Assembly (NCBI RefSeq): GCF_021353265.1
Contig: NZ_JAJTWU010000010.1
Span: forward strand, 62,001-126,000
DNA length: 64,000 bases
DNA from: Pelomonas cellulosilytica
GTDB taxonomy: Bacteria > Pseudomonadota > Gammaproteobacteria > Burkholderiales > Burkholderiaceae_C
Direction of reading: 5' to 3'
Below the pieces are notes generated by a model. It saw only the letters and a program-made list of their open reading frames with translations, did no database searches and had not been told where the DNA came from. Positions 15,967-27,543 of this stretch are shown here, in pieces; within the stretch, counting starts at the first letter, position 1, and the number at the start of each line of letters is the position of its first letter. A program made the position numbers and the translations under genes.

Positions 15967-17664
15967 TCAGCGCAGGCTGCTGCGCTGCTCGCGGATCTCG
16001 CGCAGCTTCACACACTCGGGGTCATTGCGGAAGACTGGCTTCTCGCACTGACGGTCGATGCACCAGGCGCGCGCCAGCAGCACGCGGCCACCGCAGGCCT
16101 CGGAGGCGGTGCGGTGCTCGACGGCGGCCGGCATCGGCGCGGGCTCGGCCTGGGCGACCGGCGCCGCCGCCACCGGCTCCGGTGCGGCATAGACCGGGCT
16201 GCGCGGCACCGGGTGCGACTCGCCAGCCTTCTCGGCGCTCGCCGACCTGGCGGCTGTATCGCCGCGGCGCGCGGTGGACGCTCGCCCGGCGCCAGTGCCC
16301 GACACCGCCGTCGGCAACGGTTTGGCGGGCTGCGAAGCCGCCAGCGACACCACCGCACCGGCCGACTCGGAAGCCGCCGGTTCAGGCTCCAGCGGCACGG
16401 GCTCGACCCGGGCCGCGGACGCGGCGAGTTCGGCGGCTGATGCGGCCGACGCAGCCTCTGCGGCCGCTGCAGCAGAAGCCGCAATGGCAGCGGCCTCGGC
16501 CGCCTGCGCGTTCCGAGCCACGTTGTGGCGCCACTGCGCGATGACCAGCGCGACCAGCGCCACGCCCAGCACGGCCGCGGCCACCAGCCACACGACACCG
16601 GGCCGGCGCGAAGCGGTAGCGCCGGCCATGCGGCCTGGCAGCTCTTCCGGCGCGATCTGCACGGTGTCCGCGAATTCGATGTCCAGCTTCTCCGGCGGCG
16701 GCGGAGGCGGAGGCGGTGGAGGCGGGCGGCGGGACCGGCGCGACGCCCCCCTGGCCGGCGGCACGGTGGCGCGGCCCTCGATGGCGTCGCGCCATGCAGC
16801 AGCGTTCTGCGGACGCTGGTGCGGCGGCACGCGCAACGCCCAGTCGAGCGCCGCGAGGAACGTCGGCGAATAGCCCTCGATCGCCAGCGGTGTCAGTTCA
16901 TCGGCCATAGCGCGGGCCGTGCACGGCGGCGGCGGACGGCCGATGAGCAACTCGTGCATGACCGCGGCCAGCGCATAGAAGTCGGTCCACGGGCCCTGCT
17001 TCAGGCCGTCCGCCTCGGCGTACTGCTCGATCGGCGCGAAGCTGGGCTTGAGGATGGCCGTGAAGACCTGCGTGCGATCGCTGATGGCCTGGCGCGCGGC
17101 GCCGAAGTCCAGCAGGATGGGCGAGCCGCCATCGGCCGGCAGGAAGATGTTGTCGGGCGCGACGTCGCGGTGCCAGACCTGTTGCGCATGCAGCGCCTCC
17201 AGGCCGCTGAGCACAGCGTCGAAGATGCGTCGCGTCCAGGCCTCGGGCGGCGGCGTGGCCTGCGTGTTGCGCGCCTCGCGCAGGTTCTGCCCGACCAGCC
17301 GGGGCATGGCCATGTAGGCCGTGCCGTTGGCCTCCCAGAAGCGGTAGACCTTCAGCAGCGACGGATGGTCGAACCGCGCCAGCAGACGCGCCTCGTTGAC
17401 GAAGCTGCGGCGACCAAGCTCGAAGGTCTCGCGCATGGAGATGGAGCGCACCGAGACCTGGGACTGCCCGTCGCGCTGGGCGAACTGACTGGGCATGTAC
17501 TCCTTGATCGCGATCTCGCGCTCCAGCGAGTGGTCAACCGCGAGGTAGACGATGCCGAAGCCGCCGACGCCCAGCGTGCCGAGGATCTCCAGCTCGCCGA
17601 AGCGCGTGCCACTGGGCAGGGCCAGCAGCGCGTGGTCGGCGGCGTCGGGGGGCACGGCGGTCAT
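15967..17664 (-). CDS. Transmembrane serine/threonine protein kinase
   Basis: A 565-residue Hanks-type kinase. The catalytic domain spans about 22-295: the Gly loop GTLGVGGFGIVY, lysine K54 in AIKEYM, HRDVAPDN with D167 and DFGAAR. A run of 11 prolines (about 313-324) follows a basic patch, then a transmembrane helix (about 356-377), then an Ala/Glu-rich outside part. The C-terminal 40 residues carry four cysteines in a C-x9-C-x4-C-like spacing (ACGGRVLL, AWCIDRQC, PECVKLR). All key kinase residues are intact. The gene lies between a TPR-like gene and a methyltransferase, all leftward. The start is the ATG closest before the kinase fold; ribosome-binding site weak. Confidence 0.87.
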   Translation of the reverse strand: MTAVPPDAADHALLALPSGTRFGELEILGTLGVGGFGIVYLAVDHSLEREIAIKEYMPSQFAQRDGQSQVSVRSISMRETFELGRRSFVNEARLLARFDHPSLLKVYRFWEANGTAYMAMPRLVGQNLREARNTQATPPPEAWTRRIFDAVLSGLEALHAQQVWHRDVAPDNIFLPADGGSPILLDFGAARQAISDRTQVFTAILKPSFAPIEQYAEADGLKQGPWTDFYALAAVMHELLIGRPPPPCTARAMADELTPLAIEGYSPTFLAALDWALRVPPHQRPQNAAAWRDAIEGRATVPPARGASRRSRRPPPPPPPPPPPEKLDIEFADTVQIAPEELPGRMAGATASRRPGVVWLVAAAVLGVALVALVIAQWRHNVARNAQAAEAAAIAASAAAAAEAASAASAAELAASAARVEPVPLEPEPAASESAGAVVSLAASQPAKPLPTAVSGTGAGRASTARRGDTAARSASAEKAGESHPVPRSPVYAAPEPVAAAPVAQAEPAPMPAAVEHRTASEACGGRVLLARAWCIDRQCEKPVFRNDPECVKLREIREQRSSLR

Positions 17665-17778
17665 GGCGGGCGAGGGTAACGCAGCGATGGCGGGCGGACA
17701 GCCCCAAAAGCGGAACCCGGTGCGCCGGTTCGTGGAGGAAGTCTTGCCACTGCGCACCAGCTTGGGTGCGATTCGACC

Positions 17779-18921
17779 TTACTTTTGAGGATGCGCGAGG
17801 TCGGCGGCCCGCAGGCGCTCGGCCCAGTCGCGCCTCTGGGCAGCGTCCTGCGCCCAGGCCTCGGCGGCGGCTTCGGTCTGCGCTGCGGCCAAGGTCGCCT
17901 CACCCAGCTTGGCATACACCTGGGACAGCCGGGCGTGCAGCGTGGCGCGGTCGTCGATGTCGCAACCGGGCTGATCCTCGGCCAGCACCTCCAGCGCGGC
18001 CTGGTCAGCGAGCGCGCGGGCGCGCAGCGCCTCGCCCGTGTTGGCCCAGCACCACGCCAGGTCGGCCAGCAGGCTGCAGCCCAGCCGCGCGAGGCCCGTG
18101 GCCAGCGCCGCGGGCAACTGCGCTTCCAGCAGGCTGGCGGCCTCGGCATGGTCGCCCTGGACGGCCAGCAGCTGCGCACGCAGCAGCGGTGTGAGGTCGC
18201 CGCGGGCGGAGCCGCCGACGGCGTCGTCGTAGCGATCGATGGACTCGACGCTCAGCAGCGCGGCCGGGGCCTCGCCCGGCTCGCCCGACAGCGCGGCATG
18301 ACGGATGCGCAGCGCGCGCTGCTGCGACTGGTTGTAGAGCAGCGCCGCCAGACCGGCGTCATCGCCTTCCGCAACGGCATGCTGGCGCGCCAGGGCCCAC
18401 CAGGGCTGAGCGGCGGCCTCGCCCGCTGCCATGCTCCAGGCCGAGGCCAGGGCCGTCGCCACGCGGTAGGCAGCGCCGTGGTCGTCCGGCTTGAGCGCCG
18501 CCAGCGATGCCTGCGCATGGCAGATCAGGCCGTCGATGTCGCGCCCGACGAAATCCATCTGCGCGAGCCAGGCATCGGCCAGCGCCTGCAGCGACCGCAG
18601 GCCGGCGGCCCGCGCCATCACCTGCGCGCGTCGCACCCTGTCCCGTGCCCCGCCGCCGAAGCCCACGAAGTAGGCCATCAGCCCTTCGGCGAGATGCAGC
18701 CAGGCGGCCAGTTCGATGCGTGGGTGGACGAGGGTGCGGGCATGCAGCCGGTCCAGCTCCTCGCGGGCCTCGGCCTCGCGACCGTGGCGCAGCCACAGGA
18801 TGGCGCGCTGCACCTGCAGCACGGCGGCACGGGCGGGCATGGCGCCGACGGCGGCGATCTCGCCGTCCAGGCGCTGGGCCAGCCGGCTGCGCAGCTTGAC
18901 CGACCCGCCCGCTGCGCTCAT
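17779..18921 (-). CDS. TPR-like helical repeat protein, unknown
   Basis: A 380-residue, Ala/Leu-rich, all-helical protein with repeat-like helices (for example REAEAREELDRLHART and HAEAASLLEAQLPAAL), typical of tetratricopeptide or MalT-like solenoids. There is no HTH, signal peptide or catalytic motif. It follows purC with 22 bp between and is followed by the Ser/Thr kinase after 114 bp, all on the minus strand. A regulator or adaptor of the neighbouring kinase is possible by context only. GAGGG precedes the ATG inside the purC tail. Confidence 0.65.
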   Translation of the reverse strand: MSAAGGSVKLRSRLAQRLDGEIAAVGAMPARAAVLQVQRAILWLRHGREAEAREELDRLHARTLVHPRIELAAWLHLAEGLMAYFVGFGGGARDRVRRAQVMARAAGLRSLQALADAWLAQMDFVGRDIDGLICHAQASLAALKPDDHGAAYRVATALASAWSMAAGEAAAQPWWALARQHAVAEGDDAGLAALLYNQSQQRALRIRHAALSGEPGEAPAALLSVESIDRYDDAVGGSARGDLTPLLRAQLLAVQGDHAEAASLLEAQLPAALATGLARLGCSLLADLAWCWANTGEALRARALADQAALEVLAEDQPGCDIDDRATLHARLSQVYAKLGEATLAAAQTEAAAEAWAQDAAQRRDWAERLRAADLAHPQK

Positions 18922-18943
18922 GAGTGCACCCTCGGCGCGGCGC

Positions 18944-19840
18944 TCATGCCGTCAGCCGCTGCAGCGCTTCTTCGTATTTCTGCACCGTGCGGGCGATGAC
19001 CTCGGGCGGCAGCGCCGGGGCGGGGGCCTTCTTGGGCCAGGGCTGGCCGTCGATGCGCACCGACTCCAGCCAGTCGCGCACGAACTGCTTGTCGTAGCTC
19101 GGCGGGTTGCTGCCCGGCGCATAGCTCTCGACGGGCCAGTAGCGCGACGAGTCGGGCGTCAGCACCTCGTCCATCAGCGTCAGTGTGCCGTCGGCGTCCA
19201 GGCCGAATTCGAACTTGGTGTCGGCAATGATGATGCCCTTGGTCAGCGCGAAGTCGGCCGCGCGCTGGTAGAGCTCGATGGAGATGTCGCGCACGCGCGT
19301 GGCGAGGTCGGCACCGATGATTTTCGCGGCCTGGTCGAACGTGATGTTCTCGTCGTGGTCGCCCATCTCGGCCTTGGTGGCGGGCGTGAAGATCGGCGCA
19401 GGCAGCTTGTCGGCATTGCGCAGGCCGGCCGGCAGCGCGACGCCGCAGACGCTCTGCGTCTTCTGGTACTCGGCCCAGCCGCTGCCCGCGAGATAACCCC
19501 GCACGACGGCCTCGATGGGCAACGGCTTCAGCCGCTTGACGAGCATCGCGCGGTCGCGCACCTGCTCGCGCTCCAGCGGCTCCAGCACGGCCAGCGGGTC
19601 CTCGCCGGTCAGATGGTTGGGCACGACGCCTTGCAGCTTGTCGAACCAGAACAGCGCCATCTTCGTCAGCAGCGCGCCCTTGCCAGGGATGGGCTCGCCC
19701 ATGATGACGTCGAAGGCCGAGAGGCGGTCGCTGGCGACCATCAGGATGCGGTCGTCACCGACCGCGTAGTTCTCACGCACCTTGCCGCGGCCGAGCAGCG
19801 GCAGGGAGGTCAACTTGGATTCGTAGAGGGCTTGCGACAT
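18944..19840 (-). CDS. purC: SAICAR synthase (phosphoribosylaminoimidazole-succinocarboxamide synthase)
   Basis: A 298-residue enzyme joining CAIR and aspartate with ATP to give SAICAR in purine synthesis. Motifs: [16 protein letters not shown] at the N-terminus, [39 protein letters not shown] and the active-site stretch [12 protein letters not shown], then [12 protein letters not shown]. The length fits the longer bacterial form. It lies 11 bp after a receiver gene and 22 bp before a TPR-like gene, so in this genome purC appears to be carried in a run led by a sensor kinase rather than directly beside purE. Confidence 0.97.
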   Translation of the reverse strand: MSQALYESKLTSLPLLGRGKVRENYAVGDDRILMVASDRLSAFDVIMGEPIPGKGALLTKMALFWFDKLQGVVPNHLTGEDPLAVLEPLEREQVRDRAMLVKRLKPLPIEAVVRGYLAGSGWAEYQKTQSVCGVALPAGLRNADKLPAPIFTPATKAEMGDHDENITFDQAAKIIGADLATRVRDISIELYQRAADFALTKGIIIADTKFEFGLDADGTLTLMDEVLTPDSSRYWPVESYAPGSNPPSYDKQFVRDWLESVRIDGQPWPKKAPAPALPPEVIARTVQKYEEALQRLTA

Positions 19841-19851
19841 GGCCGCGGATT

Positions 19852-20232
19852 TTAGGTGCCGCCCGCGGCGAGGCAGGTCCGGACGCTTGCCGCGAAGCTG
19901 CGCACGTCGATCGGCTTGGCCAGGTAGCCGTCACAGCCGGCGGCGCGAAAGCGTTGCTCGTCGCCCTGCATCGCATAGGCGGTGAAGGCGATCAGCGGGA
20001 TGCCGGCCAGGCCCGGATCGGCCTTGACGCCACGCACCAGCGTCAGCCCGTCGGTGCCAGGCAGCTGGATGTCGACGAGGACGAGCGCTGGCCGGCGAGC
20101 CCGCAGCCGTGCCCAGGCCTGCTCCACGTCGAGCGCGACGTCGACGGCGAAGCCGTCCGCCTCCAGCACGCAGCGCGCCAGCTCAAGGTTGAGCGGGTTG
20201 TCGTCGACGATGAGGACCGCTTCGCCCGCCAT
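19852..20232 (-). CDS. Single-domain response regulator (REC)
   Basis: A 126-residue receiver with no output domain. The acidic pair DD sits in [14 protein letters not shown], the phospho-acceptor Asp in [13 protein letters not shown], the Thr in LIAFTAYAM and the Lys in YLAKPID, so all switch residues are intact. It starts 2 bp after the stop of the large hybrid kinase and so is almost surely its partner; it is likely to shuttle or sink phosphate. The form ([16 protein letters not shown]) is that of hybrid-kinase-associated receivers. Confidence 0.93.
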   Translation of the reverse strand: MAGEAVLIVDDNPLNLELARCVLEADGFAVDVALDVEQAWARLRARRPALVLVDIQLPGTDGLTLVRGVKADPGLAGIPLIAFTAYAMQGDEQRFRAAGCDGYLAKPIDVRSFAASVRTCLAAGGT

Positions 20233-20234
20233 CG

Positions 20235-23360
<3,126 letters not shown>

Positions 23361-23442
23361 GTCTCTCTCCCCCGCAAGTTCGTTGCGTTATGGAGGGATT
23401 CTGATCCTTTGGGCGCCGGCCGGCGCGTGGTTTTTCCGCCCG

Positions 23443-23871
23443 TCAACGCGGCGCCACCGCGCCGAACCCGGCGTAGCGGGCAATGAAGCGCGCCCGCCCC
23501 TCGCGCTCGAAGGCGTCGGCGTCCCAGTCGCCGGGGAGCAGCCGCTGGACGAAGGCCTCGCGGAAACGGTAGACCTGCGCCGGCAGCGTGCGGCCGTCGG
23601 CCAGGCTCACGACGACGTCGACGCGCTCGTACTCGTCGCCCTCGAAGGCGTCGAGCCGCTCCCAGGCCGCGGCATCCACGCCGCGGTAGAGCCGGCCGGC
23701 GACGACGCCGTCCGCCGCCGGACGCAGGCCGGGATAGTCCTGCCCACGCACCGGATGGCGGCGATGTCCGGCAAGCGACGCCGGCTCGCCAGTGAACTCA
23801 CGCCCGCAGACGCGGGCCATGATGTCGGCCCACATCAGCGAGCCGTAGGTGAAGCAGGGCGCCGTGCTCAC
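23443..23871 (-). CDS. Gamma-glutamylcyclotransferase-like protein (AIG2/GGCT family)
   Basis: A 142-residue protein with the family's N-terminal FTYGSLMW and the acidic motif [13 protein letters not shown], whose Glu serves as the general acid/base in GGCT enzymes. Members release 5-oxoproline from gamma-glutamyl amides; the true substrate here is not known. It uses GTG as start, sharing 4 bases (GTGA, 23868-23871) with the end of fba, so its translation is coupled to the aldolase. It is followed after 82 bp by the hybrid kinase. Confidence 0.78.
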   Translation of the reverse strand: MSTAPCFTYGSLMWADIMARVCGREFTGEPASLAGHRRHPVRGQDYPGLRPAADGVVAGRLYRGVDAAAWERLDAFEGDEYERVDVVVSLADGRTLPAQVYRFREAFVQRLLPGDWDADAFEREGRARFIARYAGFGAVAPR

Positions 23872-24932
23872 TGCACCCGTTGCGCCAGCTCGCCGCGCGC
23901 GTAGGCCGCGGCGATGTCGGCCAGCGTGCGGGCCTTGATCTTGCCGGCCTGGCCCTCACAGCCGAACTGCAGGTAACGCTCCTTGGCAATGGCTTTGGCG
24001 GCCTCGCGGGCCGGCTTGAGCCATTCGCGTGCATCGAACTTGTCGGGGTTCTCGGCGAGAAAACGTCGCACCGCGCCCGTCATCGCCAAGCGGATGTCGG
24101 TGTCGATGTTGATCTTGCGCACGCCATGCTTGATGGCCTCCTGGATCTCCTCGACCGGCACACCGAAGGTCTCCTTCATCTTGCCGCCGTACTGGTTGAT
24201 GACGGCCAGCAGCTCCTGCGGCACCGACGACGAACCGTGCATCACCAGATGGGTGTTGGGGATGCGTGCGTGAATCTCCTTGACGCGGCCGATGGCCAGG
24301 ATGTCGCCCGTGGGCTTGCGGCTGAACTTGTAGGCGCCGTGGCTGGTGCCGATGGCGATGGCCAGCGCGTCCAGCTGCGTGGCCTTGACGAACTGCGCCG
24401 CCTCCTCGGGGTCGGTCAGCATCTGCGCATGGCTGAGCTTGCCTTCGGCGCCGATGCCATCTTCCTCGCCGGCGTCGCCGGTCTCCAGGTTGCCCAGGCA
24501 GCCCAGCTCGCCCTCCACGGTGACGCCCACCTTGTGCGCCATCTCGACGACGGTGCGGGTCACGTCCACGTTGTAGTCGAACGAAGCGGGCGTCTTGCCG
24601 TCATCCCGCAGCGACCCGTCCATCATCACGGAGCCGAAGCCCAGGTCGATCGCGCCGGCACAGACCTTGGGACTCGTGCCATGGTCCTGGTGCATGACCA
24701 GCGGGATGTGCGGGTAGGCCTCGGTGGCGGCCAGGATGAGGTGCTTGATGAAGGGCTCGCCCGCGTATTTGCGGGCGCCGGCGCTGGCCTGCAGGATGAC
24801 GGGTGCACCGACTTCATCGGCAGCGGCCATCACGGCCTGCACCTGCTCCAGGTTGTTGACGTTGAAGGCTGGGATGCCGTAGCCGTTTTCAGCGGCGTGG
24901 TCCAGCAACTGACGCATGGAGACGAGAGGCAT
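23868..24932 (-). CDS. fba: Fructose-bisphosphate aldolase, class II
   Basis: A 354-residue zinc aldolase that splits fructose 1,6-bisphosphate into DHAP and glyceraldehyde 3-phosphate, or joins them. Zinc and active-site motifs are visible: [48 protein letters not shown] and [15 protein letters not shown]. The start at 24932 is chosen because it gives the normal N-terminus [14 protein letters not shown]; the longer frame is not conserved. In the class the enzyme is a homodimer in the cytoplasm. It pairs functionally with the PPi-type phosphofructokinase at 55.9 kb. Confidence 0.96.
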   Translation of the reverse strand: MPLVSMRQLLDHAAENGYGIPAFNVNNLEQVQAVMAAADEVGAPVILQASAGARKYAGEPFIKHLILAATEAYPHIPLVMHQDHGTSPKVCAGAIDLGFGSVMMDGSLRDDGKTPASFDYNVDVTRTVVEMAHKVGVTVEGELGCLGNLETGDAGEEDGIGAEGKLSHAQMLTDPEEAAQFVKATQLDALAIAIGTSHGAYKFSRKPTGDILAIGRVKEIHARIPNTHLVMHGSSSVPQELLAVINQYGGKMKETFGVPVEEIQEAIKHGVRKINIDTDIRLAMTGAVRRFLAENPDKFDAREWLKPAREAAKAIAKERYLQFGCEGQAGKIKARTLADIAAAYARGELAQRVQ

Positions 24933-25076
24933 GGGAGTTCCCCGGGAGAGTTGAAAAATGGGGCCGACTGCAGTTCCAACGTACTTGGTAACCGCTTCGT
25001 AACTGGTTGGGGATTCTATGGAGTCACGGGCATGCCCCACCCCCACGGATGAGAGTAGTCATCACAATGCGCGGTC

Positions 25077-26096
25077 ATGACAAGACTGGTGTTCGACCAC
25101 CTCACGACCTGGATCACCGCCGCCGCCGGTGAACACGCCCTCGATCTCGCCGCCCATGTCGAGGAACGCACCGGCGCCAGCCGGCGCGCCGCGATGTCTG
25201 CGCTCAAGCGCCTGGTCGATGCCGGGTGGCTGACGCGCTCGGGCACGCCGCGCCGGCCGGTATTTGCGCCTGGCGCGCTGCGCCAGGTCGTGCGCAGCTA
25301 CACGCTGCACGGCCTGCAGGAGGACCTGCCATGGCAGCGTGACTTCGCGCCTCATTTCGCGCTGCCCAAACATGTCGAACGCATGGTGCAGCACGGCTTC
25401 ACCGAGCTCGTCAACAACGCGGCCGACCACTCCGGCGGTACCAGCGTGACCGTGTCGCTGCGCCAGACGCCCACGCATGTGCAGCTGCTCGTCAGCGACG
25501 ACGGCATCGGCGTGTTCGACAGGATCTGCACCGCCTTCAGCCTGGAAGACCCGCAGCACGCCATGCTGGAGCTGAGCAAGGGCCGGCTCACGAGCGCGCC
25601 CGACGCCCACACCGGCCGGGGCCTGTTCTTCAGCAGCCAGCTGGCCGATGTGTTCGACATCCACGCCAACAACACCGCCTACCAGCGCCGCGCCTGGGAA
25701 AGCGGCGGCTGGAAGAAGGGCCGGGCGCTGCCCCGACAGGGCAGCAGCATCTACATGGCGATCGCGCTGAACACGACGCGCACGCTGGACGGCGTCATGA
25801 ACGCCTGGAGCCTGGCCGGCGACGGGATCGAATTCGACCAGACGCGTGTGCAGTTGCGCCTGCTGGTCAGCGAGGGCCAGGCACTGGACTCCCGCGCCGC
25901 GGCGCGCCGCGTCGGCTCACGCCTGACGACGTTCAAGCGCGCCGAAATCGACTTCGACGGTGTCACCGACGTTGGCCACGGCTTCACGGACGAGCTGTTC
26001 CGCGTGTTCGCCAAGGCCAACCCGGGCATCGAGCTGGTGGCGACGAACATGACGCCGCGGATCGCGGCGCTGGTGAAGAGCGCGCGCGCCGCCTAA
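25077..26096 (+). CDS. wHTH - HATPase - STAS-like (DUF4325) fusion protein
   Basis: A 339-residue soluble protein with three parts. Residues about 1-65 look like a winged helix (ASRRAAMSALKRLVDAGWLTRSG). Residues about 85-215 form a GHKL ATPase: N box ELVNNAADHSGGT, G1 box SDDGIGVFD, and TGRGLFFSSQLADVF. Residues about 255-325 resemble the STAS-like DUF4325 domain (VGSRLTTFKRAEIDFDGVTD, then GHGFTDELFRVF). Anti-sigma kinase and STAS domains usually sit on separate proteins in partner-switching systems; here they are joined to a DNA-binding part. It is divergent from fba and convergent with the pirin gene, whose stop it overlaps by a few bases. Confidence 0.75.
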   Translation: MTRLVFDHLTTWITAAAGEHALDLAAHVEERTGASRRAAMSALKRLVDAGWLTRSGTPRRPVFAPGALRQVVRSYTLHGLQEDLPWQRDFAPHFALPKHVERMVQHGFTELVNNAADHSGGTSVTVSLRQTPTHVQLLVSDDGIGVFDRICTAFSLEDPQHAMLELSKGRLTSAPDAHTGRGLFFSSQLADVFDIHANNTAYQRRAWESGGWKKGRALPRQGSSIYMAIALNTTRTLDGVMNAWSLAGDGIEFDQTRVQLRLLVSEGQALDSRAAARRVGSRLTTFKRAEIDFDGVTDVGHGFTDELFRVFAKANPGIELVATNMTPRIAALVKSARAA

Positions 26097-26989
26097 GGCT
26101 TGCGCAGCGCCGGCACCGGCGGCACCGCGATGCGCGGGCCGACATAGCCCTTCACGACACCGAACCGCCCGCCGTCCTCGCGCGCCCAGTCCTGCGCCCA
26201 GGCGGTCATCTCGGCCGGGTCGCGGCCAACGAAGTTCCACCACAGCAGCGGCGGCGTGGCCCAAGGCTCGCCGCCGAGCAGCAGCAACCGTGCGGGGCCG
26301 GCGCTGCGCAGTTCGACAGCCTCGCAGCCCGGGCCGACGTAGAGCAGCGTGCCGGGGGCCACGGTCTCGACGACGTCATGGCCCGTCGGCGCGACGTCGA
26401 TCTCGCCTTCCAGCGGCATGACGCCGTATTCGAAGCCGCGCCGCAGCCGCAGCACGGCGTCCACCGGCCCGTCGCATGCGAGGTCCACACCGAGCAGGGG
26501 CGTGAAGCTGGGCACCGGCGAGCGGCAGCCGTCCAGCTCGCCGACCAGCAGCGTCGCGTCCCAGCCGCCCAGGCCCAGGCGCGGCAGCTCGGGGAAATGC
26601 TGGAAGCTCGGCGCGCGCTCGCGCTCGGCGTCGGGCAGCGCGATCCACAGCTGCGCGAGGTGGATGCGGTCGGTCAGCGATTCCTCGCTGTGCGAGATGC
26701 CGTGGCCGGCCGTCATCAGGTTGACCTGGCCGGGCCGCAGCACCTGCTCGGAGCCCAGGCTGTCGCGGTGCAGGATCTCGCCCTCGATCATCCAGCTGAA
26801 CGTGGACAGGCCCGTGTGCGGATGCGGGCCCACGTTCATGCGCTTGGTGGTCGTGGCCGGGCCGGCATGGTCGGCAAAGCACCAGGCGCCGATGGTGCGC
26901 CGCGCCTTGTTGGGCAGCGCGCGCTGGATGGGCAGGCCACCGACGTCGCCGACGTGGCTGGCGATGCGCTCGACGAACGGCGCGCTCAT
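26093..26989 (-). CDS. Pirin family protein (bicupin)
   Basis: A 298-residue double cupin. The metal site motif is present: NVGPHPHTGLSTFSWMIEGE, and HSEES further on supplies another likely ligand. Family members include quercetinase-type dioxygenases and redox-responsive regulators; which one applies here is unknown. It overlaps the FMN reductase gene by 4 bases (26986-26989), and that gene overlaps copA by 4, so the three are translated as one unit, copA first. The stop overlaps the end of the convergent ATPase-STAS gene. Confidence 0.85.
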   Translation of the reverse strand: MSAPFVERIASHVGDVGGLPIQRALPNKARRTIGAWCFADHAGPATTTKRMNVGPHPHTGLSTFSWMIEGEILHRDSLGSEQVLRPGQVNLMTAGHGISHSEESLTDRIHLAQLWIALPDAERERAPSFQHFPELPRLGLGGWDATLLVGELDGCRSPVPSFTPLLGVDLACDGPVDAVLRLRRGFEYGVMPLEGEIDVAPTGHDVVETVAPGTLLYVGPGCEAVELRSAGPARLLLLGGEPWATPPLLWWNFVGRDPAEMTAWAQDWAREDGGRFGVVKGYVGPRIAVPPVPALRKP

Positions 26990-27543
26990 GCGGCCACCCG
27001 CTTCTGCACGAAGGCCGCAAAGCCCTGCATGAACTGCTGCAGCTGGCCGCGGACCTTGTCGTCGACCAGCGCGCCGTCGGCGTCGAACACCTGACCGGCA
27101 TGCGACACCATCAGCCGGCCGGCCATCCAGAAGTCGCTGCCGAACGTGCGCAGCACGGACAGCAGCGCGTCCTGCGACTGCACGGTGCCGAAGCCGCCGG
27201 GCGTCGCACCGATGAGGCCGGTGGGCTTGCCGCCGAACAGCTTGGCGCCCTCGCCGCTGGGGCGGGACAGCCAGTCCAGCCCGTTCTTCAGCACGCCCGG
27301 AATGGAGTTGTTGTACTCGGGCGTGCCGATCAGCAGCGCGTCGGCGGCGCGGACGGCTTCGCGCAGCGTCGTGACGGCCTCCGGGATGCCCTGGGCCTCC
27401 ACATCGCCGTCGTACAGCGGGATGCCGTGCAGCGTGCGCAGTTCCACTGAAACGCCGGCGGGCGCCAGATCGACGGCGGCGCGCAGCAGCGCCGTGTTGT
27501 AGGAGGCGCGGCGCAGCGAGCCGCTGAGGGCGATGATCTTCAT
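26986..27543 (-). CDS. NADPH-dependent FMN reductase (flavodoxin fold)
   Basis: A 185-residue protein of the ChrR/SsuE-like family. The FMN phosphate loop is [15 protein letters not shown], and the second conserved motif [23 protein letters not shown] is nearly perfect. Members reduce quinones, chromate or azo dyes by two electrons, or supply reduced FMN. It is sandwiched with 4-base overlaps between copA and the pirin gene, which suggests a role in coping with copper-linked redox stress. That link is contextual. Confidence 0.88.
   Translation of the reverse strand: MKIIALSGSLRRASYNTALLRAAVDLAPAGVSVELRTLHGIPLYDGDVEAQGIPEAVTTLREAVRAADALLIGTPEYNNSIPGVLKNGLDWLSRPSGEGAKLFGGKPTGLIGATPGGFGTVQSQDALLSVLRTFGSDFWMAGRLMVSHAGQVFDADGALVDDKVRGQLQQFMQGFAAFVQKRVAA

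Noticed and set aside
16686-16735. GGC/GGA repeat tract resembling a tandem-repeat element
   Set aside because: It codes for the kinase's polyproline hinge; there is no spacer pattern, so it is not a CRISPR or a mobile repeat.
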